Of a stretch of 64,000 nt of DNA, positions 34,462 to 42,025 are shown piece after piece; the stretch's first letter is position 1; the number at the start of each line of letters is the position of its first letter. Source of the DNA: Candidatus Krumholzibacteriota bacterium (GTDB lineage Bacteria > Krumholzibacteriota > Krumholzibacteriia > JAJRXK01). The stretch spans positions 1 to 64,000 of the forward strand of contig JAJDAC010000033.1 in assembly GCA_029262065.1 (NCBI GenBank), read 5' to 3'. The notes under the pieces are model-generated. The model saw only the letters and a list, made by a program, of their open reading frames with translations. It was not told where the DNA came from and did no database searches. The position numbers and the translations under genes were made by a program.

Positions 34462-35931
34462 TCACCGTGTTTCTTCGTCGAGGTGCGTTCGTATCTGTTT
34501 GGCGAGTTCCGTAGCGTCCAGCCGGTTCTCTGCGGGAAGCCTGCCGCTGAGCTGGTGCATGAAGTAATTTGGCCGCGGCGGCCCGGCATCGTCCCAGGTA
34601 ACGCCGGGCGCATACACCAGGTACACGTCCCAGGCCGGTTCAGTCTTTAGATCGATCGACGGCTGGAACAGTTCTCCCACCGAACGCGTGTCGACCCAGT
34701 AGTTGGAAACTCGTTCGTCGGGAAAAAGAATCGTCGCCTTGCGGGACGACCGCTCGTCGTCGGTCTTCAAGATGGGCTCCCACACCGCATACACCGACAG
34801 GGTCGTGTCGTCGATCTGCTCCAGGGTCTTGGACTGCACCTCACGGGCGCCGTACTGACACCCGGGTCAGGTGGGAGACAGCAGCATCAGCAGACGGGTC
34901 TTGTCGACATCGGCGTTGAAGCGCGCGCGTAACTCCGCCGCATCGTCTGATAGTCTTTCGACGAGGGAGGCATTTTCGGCGGCCGTTTCCAGTTCCAGGA
35001 ATCCCTCCGAGAACACGGCCTCACCGGTCTTGCGAAATATGAAGACCTCATTTTCCTCACCGACACTGCCCAGACCTTCCAGCGTCAGTCCGTCCGGAGA
35101 CAGTGCACCCTCGAACTTGGTTCCCATGGCCGTCAGGAAAAGCTGGATGTTGGGTTCCAGGCCAGACACTTCCACGGGATAGTCCTCGACCCCATACCTG
35201 GGAAGATCGAACTCCCCCACCCAGCGGGAATCGACTACACCGAGATCCATGATGATCTCGATCATCTCCCCGTCTTCGTCTTCGATTTCCGCGACCCAAT
35301 GACCGGAAAGCTTGTTGCCATCCTGACTCGCCGGCGACTCGGCCACCGACTTCAGCTCGTATCCCGCCTTACCCACCGCCGCGGCGAGCGCCATTTGGGT
35401 GGGGACGGCGCCGGCGCCGAGTTCCACAACCCCCTGCCGGTTCTCGTAGCTGACAGTGGCCGAAGTGACTTCAGCAAGTTCCAACAAGGCCATCTCGACC
35501 GCGGCCTCGCATCCCGCGCACGTCATGCCCTCGATATCCAAAACCAGTGTCTTGGATCGCGCGGAATCGGACGGCGCGGCTTGCGCGCCAACGACACGCC
35601 CTACGTAGCTTGGAAAGAGCGTGAGCGCCGCGACCAATGCCGTCGATGTCCAAAGCATCCCCAGGTTCAAGCGCCGGAGTCGTGAGTTGGAGGGTAGACA
35701 CTCACCGTCGGGCCCGCACTCAAACCTCGATGGGCGGTAGTTCAGGTAGAAACCAATGCCGAGCAACGCGACCGACACAACCAGGAATAGCGGACGGAAC
35801 CGCTCGAAGAACGCCGAAGCTCCGGCCACTGAAAATCCCGCGGCAATCATGAGGAGCGGCAACCAGCAGCACGCGGAAGACGCAGCCGCGGATACAACGG
35901 AACCCATGGTCGCCCAGCCCGCGCGTTTCAT
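34462..35931 (-). CDS. MerT-HMA (MerTP-like) fusion with C-terminal U-x-x-C domain; probable selenoprotein (in-frame TGA at 34869-34867)
   Basis: Reading TGA as selenocysteine gives 489 residues. Residues 1-110 are MerT-like: three helices, paired C21/C22 in the first helix and C72/C78 in the loop. C21/C22 and the six-residue C72-C78 spacing mirror the Hg-relay cysteines of MerT. An HMA/MerP-like domain follows (GMTCAGC, C138/C141), then a beta-rich region (about 205-325) and a thioredoxin-like domain. There LLMLLSPT is followed by TGA (residue 355), then Pro-Gly-Cys358 and GARE. The frame continues 131 codons beyond the PGC and adjacent residues without interruption, with ordinary coding character (WDVYLVYAPGVTWDD). 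The segment resembles redox motifs PTC-x-x-C, with U at the first Cys. TGA is a normal stop elsewhere here. The ATG at 35931 overlaps the upstream gene by four bases. An alternative is two separate genes or a mutated Cys codon. Confidence 0.8.
34836..34866 (-). promoter_or_regulatory. Candidate bacterial SECIS hairpin after the in-frame TGA
   Basis: Counting from the base after TGA, positions 17-21 (GCGCC) can pair with 27-31 (GGTGC), leaving the loop CGTGA. The loop starts about 21 bases from the TGA and has G as its second base, within the usual bacterial SECIS window. A competing stem pairs bases 3-10 with 16-23 (loop AGTAC), which is too close to the TGA for a standard SECIS. Folding was done by eye. 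Confidence 0.4.
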
Positions 35932-36233
35932 GGCGTACCGCTCGCGGTCAGTGCGGCCAGAACCAACTCCCGCGACGGAACCCCGGAGTTGCCGTAGCGG
36001 CGACAACTCATGGCGTAGTTCTCATCTTCACGACGTGCGAGTTCGATGTCTTCGCCGTCCACCCGTATCGTCGGCGAACCCAGAAATGCCAGGCGACCAA
36101 CGTCGTTCACGTGCTTGATTTCGACCTCGGTCAGAATCGCTTCGACGCCCGTTTCTGCAACTACTTCGCGCACGAGTTCGAGCGCGGGTGCATGGTTGGG
36201 GCAACCATTGAAATACAGAATGTCGATTCTCAT
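35928..36233 (-). CDS. Small thioredoxin-fold protein of mercury/metal resistance operons
   Basis: The 101-residue cytoplasmic protein begins with MRIDILYFNGCPNH, a beta-strand leading to a single active-site cysteine (C11) and histidine (H14). It continues with GSPTIRVDGEDIE, the cis-Pro segment of a thioredoxin fold, and C77 in YAMSCRRYG. Proteins of this kind are regular members of mer-type operons, where they may handle thiol-bound metal or electrons. It starts 39 bases after the MerR-type dyad and has AAGGAGG six bases before the ATG. Its last four bases overlap the start of the MerT-like gene, so the two are probably co-translated. Exact reaction unknown. Confidence 0.85.
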   Translation of the reverse strand: MRIDILYFNGCPNHAPALELVREVVAETGVEAILTEVEIKHVNDVGRLAFLGSPTIRVDGEDIELARREDENYAMSCRRYGNSGVPSRELVLAALTASGTP

Positions 36234-36271
36234 TGGGGCCCTCCTTGTCACTAAGAACAACCTGGACGTTG

Positions 36272-36290
36272 GACCCTGGTTCAGGGTCAA
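36272..36290 (-). promoter_or_regulatory. MerR-type operator/promoter inside the 3' end of merR
   Basis: The minus strand contains TTGACC (36290-36285), a good -35 element that runs into the perfect dyad GACCCTG-AAC-CAGGGTC (36288-36272). Dyads of this kind sit between widely spaced -35 and -10 elements at MerR-controlled promoters. The expected -10 position (about 19 bases on) reads CAGGTT, a weak match. The structural-gene start at 36233 follows. The -35 overlaps the last merR codon. Confidence 0.65.
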
Positions 36291-36724
36291 GACTCGATTT
36301 TCGGCGACGGAAGATCTCGCCTGAACTCTTCGATGGCCGGGCACTGGCCTTGTTGGTGGGGGCTACAGCAGGCCTCGTGGAGTCTTTGCAGGGTCCGTTG
36401 AACCGCGCGCAGGTCGGCAAGCTGCTGCCCGACGTGCTCAAGCCTGGAATCGATGACAGAGAGGACTTGTTCGCAGGGCGCAACCGCCCCATCGGCAAAC
36501 CGCAGGACGGTGGCGATATCTTCCAGCGAGAGCCCGCTCGATTGCGCGGCGCGGATGAAGCGCAGGCGAGATACTGAATTCGGCCCATACACACGGTAGT
36601 TGGCCGAACTCCGACCTTCGGGGCGAAGTAGCCCCCGGCGCTCGTAGTACCTTACGGTCGAGCCCGCGACGCCAACTTGCTTGGCGAGTTCACCTATGGT
36701 CAATGGCTTGTTCATTGTACTCAT
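36287..36724 (-). CDS. merR: MerR-family regulator of the mercury-responsive type
   Basis: The 145-residue protein has the MerR N-terminal winged helix (TIGELAKQVGVAGSTVRYYERRGLL), the NYRVY wing, a dimerisation helix and a metal-binding end. The three candidate Hg ligands are C84, C119 and C128. Their spacing (35 and 9) equals that of the classical Tn21/Tn501 MerR cysteines 82, 117 and 126, and the CCSPHQQGQC loop is similar. This separates it from CadR, CueR and ZntR types. It likely represses and activates its own gene and the downstream operon by distorting a long-spaced promoter. ATG 36724 is the best start; 36715 is possible. Dyads lie upstream and at its 3' end. A gene order with merR first and co-directional differs from the usual divergent arrangement. 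Confidence 0.93.
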   Translation of the reverse strand: MSTMNKPLTIGELAKQVGVAGSTVRYYERRGLLRPEGRSSANYRVYGPNSVSRLRFIRAAQSSGLSLEDIATVLRFADGAVAPCEQVLSVIDSRLEHVGQQLADLRAVQRTLQRLHEACCSPHQQGQCPAIEEFRRDLPSPKIES

Positions 36725-36738
36725 ATGATACCTACGCA

Positions 36739-36754
36739 TTGAACCTGGGTTCAA
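36739..36754 (-). promoter_or_regulatory. Perfect dyad upstream of merR, probable autoregulatory operator
   Basis: TTGAACC-CA-GGTTCAA on the minus strand is a perfect inverted repeat starting with a -35-like TTGAAC. TATCAT, 18 bases further on, is a possible -10, which would make the merR transcript nearly leaderless. It shares AACC/GGTT half-site character with the dyad at 36272-36288. It could also serve the divergent lipoprotein gene at 36879. Confidence 0.5.
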
Positions 36755-36878
36755 GGTTGCGCCGAATTCATCGGCCGAGACTCAAGGGTCTCGTCGGGTG
36801 CCGTGATGGACCCGATAGCGCGTACCCCCTAGTGTAGACTTTCAGGAAACGCACTCCCCGTGGCCAAGGAGTCCTCCG

Positions 36879-38918
36879 ATGACGTCACTGGCGAAGATCA
36901 CGATCGCGCTCTCGTCGATTCTGCTCGCCACGCCGGGCTGTGAGTCCAGCAGCGAAAACACGCCCGCACCTCGACCCCTCATGATCTCCGCCACCGTGGG
37001 TGCGTCCGGAGCCACGCTCACGTCGTCCGACGGTCGACTGCAAATGGCCATCCCGCCGGGGGCCCTGACCTCGGATACCGACATCACGATCGAAGAAGTG
37101 GCGGCGGCCGACGCCGATCCCGCGTTTGGCGACGGTGACTTCTTCCACGTGTTCGACGTGACCCCGGCCGGGCAGGACTTCGCACAGCCCGTTACGTTCA
37201 ACATCGAGATTCCCAGATCGGCCTACGCGAAATACCTCCCCGCCCGATCCAAAGAAGAGCAGACGTTCATAGAAATAGAGGGACGCTTGGTCCCCATCCG
37301 CGCCATCAACATCTTCGATGAAGACTTCGTCATGCCAGACGTGCAGCAAACCGTCGACGGCGAGGGAATGAACATCTCGTTCGAGCAGACCCGCCTATTC
37401 AAGTTCAGTCTCGACGATCTTGGCGTCGGCTTGGATGCGGCCAACGCCATCATGTTTGTCTTGGGCGAAGACGAGGTCGAGGTCGAAAAACCCTGGGGGC
37501 TCAATCTCGCGGCCAACCTGGACGGCTCAATGCCCTCGCCTTGGTTCGTAGGAATGCAATCGGGTGACAACGTGGAGTCGCTAACCGAGTTCCCCGAAGA
37601 CGGCGCCGTTCTCACCGCCGAAGTGGATCCCGACACTGGCCGCGACGTGTACAACTTCTCCTTCGATCTCCAGTTCGCAACGACAGACCCTGAAGTGGTC
37701 TCGTTCGACATGGAAACCACGCTCGACGTGGACGACCCCGCCGCCTTCGGCGTGCCCGACGGTGTAACATCCCCGCGATGGAACCTGGTGTTCAAGTCTG
37801 GCTCCCTGACTTTGCAAGCCACCGCGTGTGAAGTGAACTGCGGATCAGCCTCGGACCTGTCCGTGCCATTGGCCATGCAAGGAGTGCGCAGCGTGCGAGT
37901 AGGCCATTCGAGCCAAACCGACGCACCTCCCCCCGAACCCGGCAAGCGTGACGCCAACGATCCCTGGCTGTACGTGGCCGGGGCCGGCGGCCTGGAGTAC
38001 TTCGAGCTGGCGCGCGATGCCGCGGGCCAGATCACCGGCCACCGGGCAATCGATTTCAACAACACGGTGAACAACATCGAGGGCGTGGTGCCCATGAGTT
38101 TCGACGTGCAATCGGAGTTCGACCCCTACGCAGTTCTGTACTACAGCGACGCCGGCGCTTCGCGCTCGCAATGGAACGGCACAGCCTATGGCGCCAGCTT
38201 CATCTTCATCAACGGACCGCCCGTGAAGGACGCGGTTCAATACGGAGGAACCACGGGAACCTCCGGTGCGGTCACCTGCAACAACTCGTCGAGCGCGGTC
38301 ATCTTCCTGGAGATCGACCCGGTCTCGGGCATCTTCTCCACGGCCGGAGGCGCATTGTTCGGCAGTGAGTTCGACGGCCGAACCGGCAACGCCGTAAGTG
38401 CGTTTGCCAACGGACCCACCAGTGGAGCCATCGTGGTTACCGACGGATCCCCTGGGCAGATCTGGACGCACAGCCGATCGGACAAGGACGATGGAAACCC
38501 AAGGGGAGTCGTTCAGAACGATCCCCGCCAGGTCCGCGCCCAGAGCGGTAGGTACGCCGTGAGCAACCACGGATCCAACTCCATCAGCACCGGCACATGG
38601 GATGGTGGCACTTCACTTTCCCCACCCTCGTCATCGCCCGTTGGCACCGGCCCGATCGGCGTGGAGATGCTGGCACTGGCCGATGGAAACGTTGCCGTGC
38701 TCACAGCCAGCGAAGTGGACGGGGCCGCGACGGTCACGATCCTCGGACCGTCGGGCAATGTAGTCGGTACCCCCGATACCATTCTGGACCCCGCCGGATG
38801 CGGTACCACATCCTATGCCGCGTGGATCGGTGGACCGGTGGTGTACATCGCGTTCCCGTGCGCGCGGTCGGGAACCATCGAGCTGGTGGCGACAAGCTAC
38901 ATTGCCGAGCTGCGATAA
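36879..38918 (+). CDS. Large hypothetical lipoprotein with ZU5-like domain
   Basis: The 679-residue protein has an N-terminal lipoprotein-type signal with cysteine C21 (LLATPGC); proline two residues before the Cys is unusual, so lipidation is likely but not certain. The next region reads SATVGASGATLTSSDGRLQMAIPPGALTSDTDITIEE, the pattern of ZU5-like beta-sandwich domains. The C-terminal two-thirds (about 230-679) is beta-rich, and the end resembles propeller-like repeats (GNAVSAFANGPTSGAIVVTDGSPGQIW, GPIGVEMLALADGNVAVL). Two cysteines (CEVNC) near residue 320 may pair. No enzymatic motif is seen. It is divergent from merR across about 150 bases and does not obviously belong to the mercury operon. 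Confidence 0.72.
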   Translation: MTSLAKITIALSSILLATPGCESSSENTPAPRPLMISATVGASGATLTSSDGRLQMAIPPGALTSDTDITIEEVAAADADPAFGDGDFFHVFDVTPAGQDFAQPVTFNIEIPRSAYAKYLPARSKEEQTFIEIEGRLVPIRAINIFDEDFVMPDVQQTVDGEGMNISFEQTRLFKFSLDDLGVGLDAANAIMFVLGEDEVEVEKPWGLNLAANLDGSMPSPWFVGMQSGDNVESLTEFPEDGAVLTAEVDPDTGRDVYNFSFDLQFATTDPEVVSFDMETTLDVDDPAAFGVPDGVTSPRWNLVFKSGSLTLQATACEVNCGSASDLSVPLAMQGVRSVRVGHSSQTDAPPPEPGKRDANDPWLYVAGAGGLEYFELARDAAGQITGHRAIDFNNTVNNIEGVVPMSFDVQSEFDPYAVLYYSDAGASRSQWNGTAYGASFIFINGPPVKDAVQYGGTTGTSGAVTCNNSSSAVIFLEIDPVSGIFSTAGGALFGSEFDGRTGNAVSAFANGPTSGAIVVTDGSPGQIWTHSRSDKDDGNPRGVVQNDPRQVRAQSGRYAVSNHGSNSISTGTWDGGTSLSPPSSSPVGTGPIGVEMLALADGNVAVLTASEVDGAATVTILGPSGNVVGTPDTILDPAGCGTTSYAAWIGGPVVYIAFPCARSGTIELVATSYIAELR

Positions 38919-39091
38919 GCACCGCCACCTGAAGATAACAAACATATTTGCAACAGGTTACCCGGGTGAACATTCCCTTGGAATTCTCTGTTTTCTCGAT
39001 TGAAACGATTTAATAGTTTATTTTTCATTGTTTTTCCATTGTATTTCTCCTATATTTTCCAACATCAAATGAGCCCACCAAGGAGACGAAA
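38919..39091 (+). promoter_or_regulatory. AT-rich leader of the retropepsin-like gene
   Basis: In an otherwise GC-rich window the segment about 38931-39068 is strongly AT-rich, with runs such as TTTAATAGTTTATTTTTC and TATTTCTCCTATATTTTCC. It ends in AAGGAG (39078-39083), a good ribosome binding site for the ATG at 39092. It probably carries promoter and upstream activating sequence; it could also be an insertion-derived or silenced segment. No gene is visible in it. Confidence 0.5.
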
Positions 39092-40543
39092 ATGGAAGCA
39101 TTGCTGGCCCGAATGAAAGACGCCGTCCAAGCCCAAGCCTGGCTCGACCACGACGGACAATGGCTGCTTACCGGGCACGAAGAAGGAAGCGGCGTGGAAG
39201 GGCCCCTGTCTCTCCACATGACTCACGACGGGCCGTTCCGTCGGACGTTCGACAGCCCACTTGGTACCACCGAGGCCTTCGACGGCGATCGCGGCTGGCA
39301 AACCGATGTCACCGGCATGCCCAGCCCGCTCGAGTTGTCGAATCTGGCGCAGGCCAAGTTGGACGTGTGGGTCTCCACGGGGTTGTGGTTGGCCAACCCG
39401 AGTCTTCTGGAGGTCGTATCAACTTCGGATTCGCCGCACCAGAACGAAGTAACGGTCGAGTTGCGCGTTCCCGGATCACCGCTGGTTGCAAGCCTGATCG
39501 TGGATCGTGAAACGGCGCTGCCCCTACGACTGGAAATACCGGGTGTAGTGCAATCGGTGCGCGAGTTTGTCGATTTTCAGGACATGGGCGGGGTACGACT
39601 GCCGTCGCAGGTCCTGAGAACCGTCTCGGGGCTTGTCGACAGTCGCCGCCATTTTCAACAACTCACCACCAACGCGACCGTAGCGAAAAATCCTCAACCC
39701 GCGGTTCCCGATGACTGTCACTTCGAGGCGCCATCGGGCGACGTTCCGCTGCACTTTGCCCCCACCGGCCATCTTCTTGTTCGACCCAGCATCAACGGCA
39801 TCCAGACCGACGCATTCATCTTCGACACGGGCGCCGGGCAGTCGGGCGTGGCGGCAAACCCGCCGGCCCAACTGGGATTGGAGCCCGTGGGCAAGGGCAT
39901 CATATCGTCCATCTTCGGCGTCGTGGAGACTCCGGTTCTGCGCGGTGCGCCGCTGCAACTGGGACCTCTGGTGCTGCATGACCCCACGTTGGCCACGATC
40001 GATATGGATCCGCTGACCGAAGTGTTCGGAGAGCCCGTGGGCGGCATCATTGGTTTCGACGTCCTACGTCGGTCGATCGTGGAACTCGACCTGGCGCAGG
40101 GAACCATGCGGCTGCATGACCCCCAGCGATACGAACTTCCGGACGCAAAATGGCTCCCGCTACGGTTTCAGGACAACCACCCCATCGTGCCCGCTACGTT
40201 CGAAGGCCACACGGGCTTGTTTCGTATCGACGTGGGCGCGTCAGGTGGCCCCCATGGCAACGTCGCCTTTCACGCCCCTACCGTAAAGCAACTCAAACTG
40301 GCCGAAGGCCGTGAAACACAACAAGCGCAACTGGGCAACCAGACCGTGGCCATTGGTGCCATCGAGTCTTTCGAAATGGGCGGCGTGAGCTTCGGCCCAC
40401 AGGACGTCGTGTTCGCACTCGATGACGAGGGGATATTTGCCGATCCTTCGACCATGGGCAACATTGGCGTGGGTATCCTGGGAAGGTTCACGATGGTGTT
40501 CGACTACTCGCGCGAACGAATCGCCCTGATGCCGAAGACCTGA
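39092..40543 (+). CDS. Retropepsin-like aspartyl protease-family protein
   Basis: The 483-residue protein has no signal peptide. Residues 1-205 form a beta-rich domain with outer-membrane-lipoprotein-like character (GLRGWQ-type strands, DVSTG...LP-RLE) and precede two retropepsin-like lobes. The first has HLLVRPSINGIQTDAFIFDTGAG (D245-T-G), with GFDVLRRSIVELDLAQGTM as the matching flap/hydrophobic-core strand. The second has TGLFRIDVGASGG at D380, where the usual T is V. Such single-chain two-lobe proteins are common in Bacteroidota and Acidobacteria and of unproven specificity. The AT-rich leader and clear ribosome binding site set the start. Confidence 0.75.
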   Translation: MEALLARMKDAVQAQAWLDHDGQWLLTGHEEGSGVEGPLSLHMTHDGPFRRTFDSPLGTTEAFDGDRGWQTDVTGMPSPLELSNLAQAKLDVWVSTGLWLANPSLLEVVSTSDSPHQNEVTVELRVPGSPLVASLIVDRETALPLRLEIPGVVQSVREFVDFQDMGGVRLPSQVLRTVSGLVDSRRHFQQLTTNATVAKNPQPAVPDDCHFEAPSGDVPLHFAPTGHLLVRPSINGIQTDAFIFDTGAGQSGVAANPPAQLGLEPVGKGIISSIFGVVETPVLRGAPLQLGPLVLHDPTLATIDMDPLTEVFGEPVGGIIGFDVLRRSIVELDLAQGTMRLHDPQRYELPDAKWLPLRFQDNHPIVPATFEGHTGLFRIDVGASGGPHGNVAFHAPTVKQLKLAEGRETQQAQLGNQTVAIGAIESFEMGGVSFGPQDVVFALDDEGIFADPSTMGNIGVGILGRFTMVFDYSRERIALMPKT

Positions 40544-40589
40544 TCCCAGCCGCGTGGGACGATCAAACGCCGTGTGATAGGATGCCGCC

Positions 40590-41177
40590 ATGGCCAAGCG
40601 ATCCAGCAAGACCAAAAAGAAGGTCGAAGACAAGACGACGCTCTTCACCGACGAAGCCACATTGCGCGCGTTGTCGTCGCCGCTGCGTATGGAGATTCTA
40701 CAGGCCTTCTCACCGGAGGGTCGACTCACGGTGGCCGAACTGGCCGAGCGACTGAGTCGACCCCGTGGTTCCCTCTACTACCACGTACGCAAGCTGACCA
40801 AGATCGGTGTGCTCGTGGAAGTGGAACAACGACCCGTGGGCCGCAAGTACGAGTCCGTGTACGAAATCGTATCCGACCGCATCGCCATTGGTTCTGATCC
40901 CTCCTCGGGTCAGGGAAACAAGGCGCTGGCCAAACTGGTTGCTTCGATGCTGCGCCAAACGGGGCGAGAATTCGAAGTGGCTCTGCAACAGAACCTCTTC
41001 GAAGGGCGCGAGGGAGCACAGATGGGCCGGCGACAGCGTGCATGGCTGACCGACCGCGACCTGGAGAAAATCGAGGACCTGCTCGATCGCGTCGAAGAAA
41101 TCTGCATGAAGGCCAGCGAACGCAAGGAGGGCCGACTCTACTCGGTCACGAGCCTGGTCGTTCCGCTGCCGAAGTAG
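40590..41177 (+). CDS. ArsR-like winged helix-turn-helix transcriptional regulator
   Basis: The 195-residue protein starts with a Lys-rich segment and then an ArsR/HTH_20-type DNA-binding domain: DEATLRALSSPLRMEILQAF, LTVAELAERLSRPRGSLYYHVRKLTKIGVLVE, and a YESVYEIV wing strand. The C-terminal half (about 105-195) is a helical dimerisation or ligand domain with no cysteine cluster, so metal sensing by the classical ArsR mode is unlikely. The target genes are not evident. The start ATG at 40590 is 46 bases after the retropepsin-like gene; the two may be co-transcribed. Confidence 0.85.
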   Translation: MAKRSSKTKKKVEDKTTLFTDEATLRALSSPLRMEILQAFSPEGRLTVAELAERLSRPRGSLYYHVRKLTKIGVLVEVEQRPVGRKYESVYEIVSDRIAIGSDPSSGQGNKALAKLVASMLRQTGREFEVALQQNLFEGREGAQMGRRQRAWLTDRDLEKIEDLLDRVEEICMKASERKEGRLYSVTSLVVPLPK

Positions 41178-41329
41178 CCGCGCTCGATCAAAGAGGGTCC
41201 TGGATGCCCTGATGAGAAAGAGCCCGGCCGTCTGCGAACTCGCGCGTGAACCTCGACCGCGTTCGGTAACGATCGGCCGGCACTACTTCTTGCATACCTG
41301 ATCGGTGGGGATGGGACCTTCACTGAACC

Positions 41330-41875
41330 ATGGGTACAACGATGACTACTCAAAGCGAATCTTCCACACAATTCGTACTGGTAGAACCTCCTCGAGAGCG
41401 TCCACGACCGGCACCACAGGCCAAGAAACCACGCCACGGTATTGTCCAAGCCGAACTCCTGGTGACGATCCGAATGGAAATCAAGGAGGGTCGATTCGCC
41501 GCTGCGCGACTGATGCTTCAGCAAGCGCGTTCCTTGGGCGATTCCCCGGTCTGTAACGCACTTCTGGGCCGCTGCAAGGCCGAGCTGAACCCCACATGCA
41601 TTGAAGCAGTCACGCTCTGTCAGGGAGCGGTCCAGAGGGAGCGCACGCCAGAAACGCTGTTCCAACTGGGGCGGGTTCACCTGATTCGGGGCAACCGAGG
41701 CGAAGCCGTAGAGGCCTTCGAGGCAGGTTTGGCAATCAACCCGAACTACAAGCCCATCCTGGAGGAGTACGACCACATTGGGCGGCGTCATCCTTCGGTG
41801 CTTCCATTCCTTTCCCGCGACAACGCGATCAACAGGGGCCTCGGACAACTGCTGGCCAAGGCTGGCATGCGATAG
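41330..41875 (+). CDS. Hypothetical TPR-containing cytoplasmic protein
   Basis: The 181-residue protein starts with a Pro/Arg-rich disordered segment (about 1-35). It is followed by helical pairs of TPR type: RMEIKEGRFAAARLMLQQARSLG, ETLFQLGRVHLIRGNRGEAVEAFEAGLAINPNYKPIL. Such repeats mediate protein contact. No catalytic feature is seen. The ATG at 41330 lacks a strong ribosome binding site; the ATG at 41342 is equally possible. It lies between a regulator and an ArsC-like gene, with no obvious functional link. Confidence 0.7.
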   Translation: MGTTMTTQSESSTQFVLVEPPRERPRPAPQAKKPRHGIVQAELLVTIRMEIKEGRFAAARLMLQQARSLGDSPVCNALLGRCKAELNPTCIEAVTLCQGAVQRERTPETLFQLGRVHLIRGNRGEAVEAFEAGLAINPNYKPILEEYDHIGRRHPSVLPFLSRDNAINRGLGQLLAKAGMR

Positions 41876-41928
41876 GTCCGCGTTGACCTTTGGGAAAAGT
41901 GCGCACCTTGCTGAGCATCAAGGCCCAC

Positions 41929-41950
41929 ACCACGCCGCCTGCGGCGTGGT
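41929..41950. other. Perfect inverted repeat after the TPR gene
   Basis: ACCACGCCGC (41929-41938), CT, GCGGCGTGGT (41941-41950) form a perfect 10-bp stem. No T tract follows on the plus strand. It may be a weak terminator of the TPR gene or an operator for the gene at 42026. Confidence 0.4.
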
Positions 41951-42025
41951 CCTGGTGGCCACCGCCCGGCACGAATGCTGCAAATAGGGAGTGCTCCTCC
42001 ACGCTCCGGAAAGTGAAGAAACGTC

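Noticed and set aside
34867-34869. Treating the in-frame TGA as the true end of the MerT-like gene and the rest as a separate gene
   Set aside because: The downstream part has no good start or ribosome binding site after the TGA, and the split would cut a thioredoxin-like motif between its first and second redox residue.
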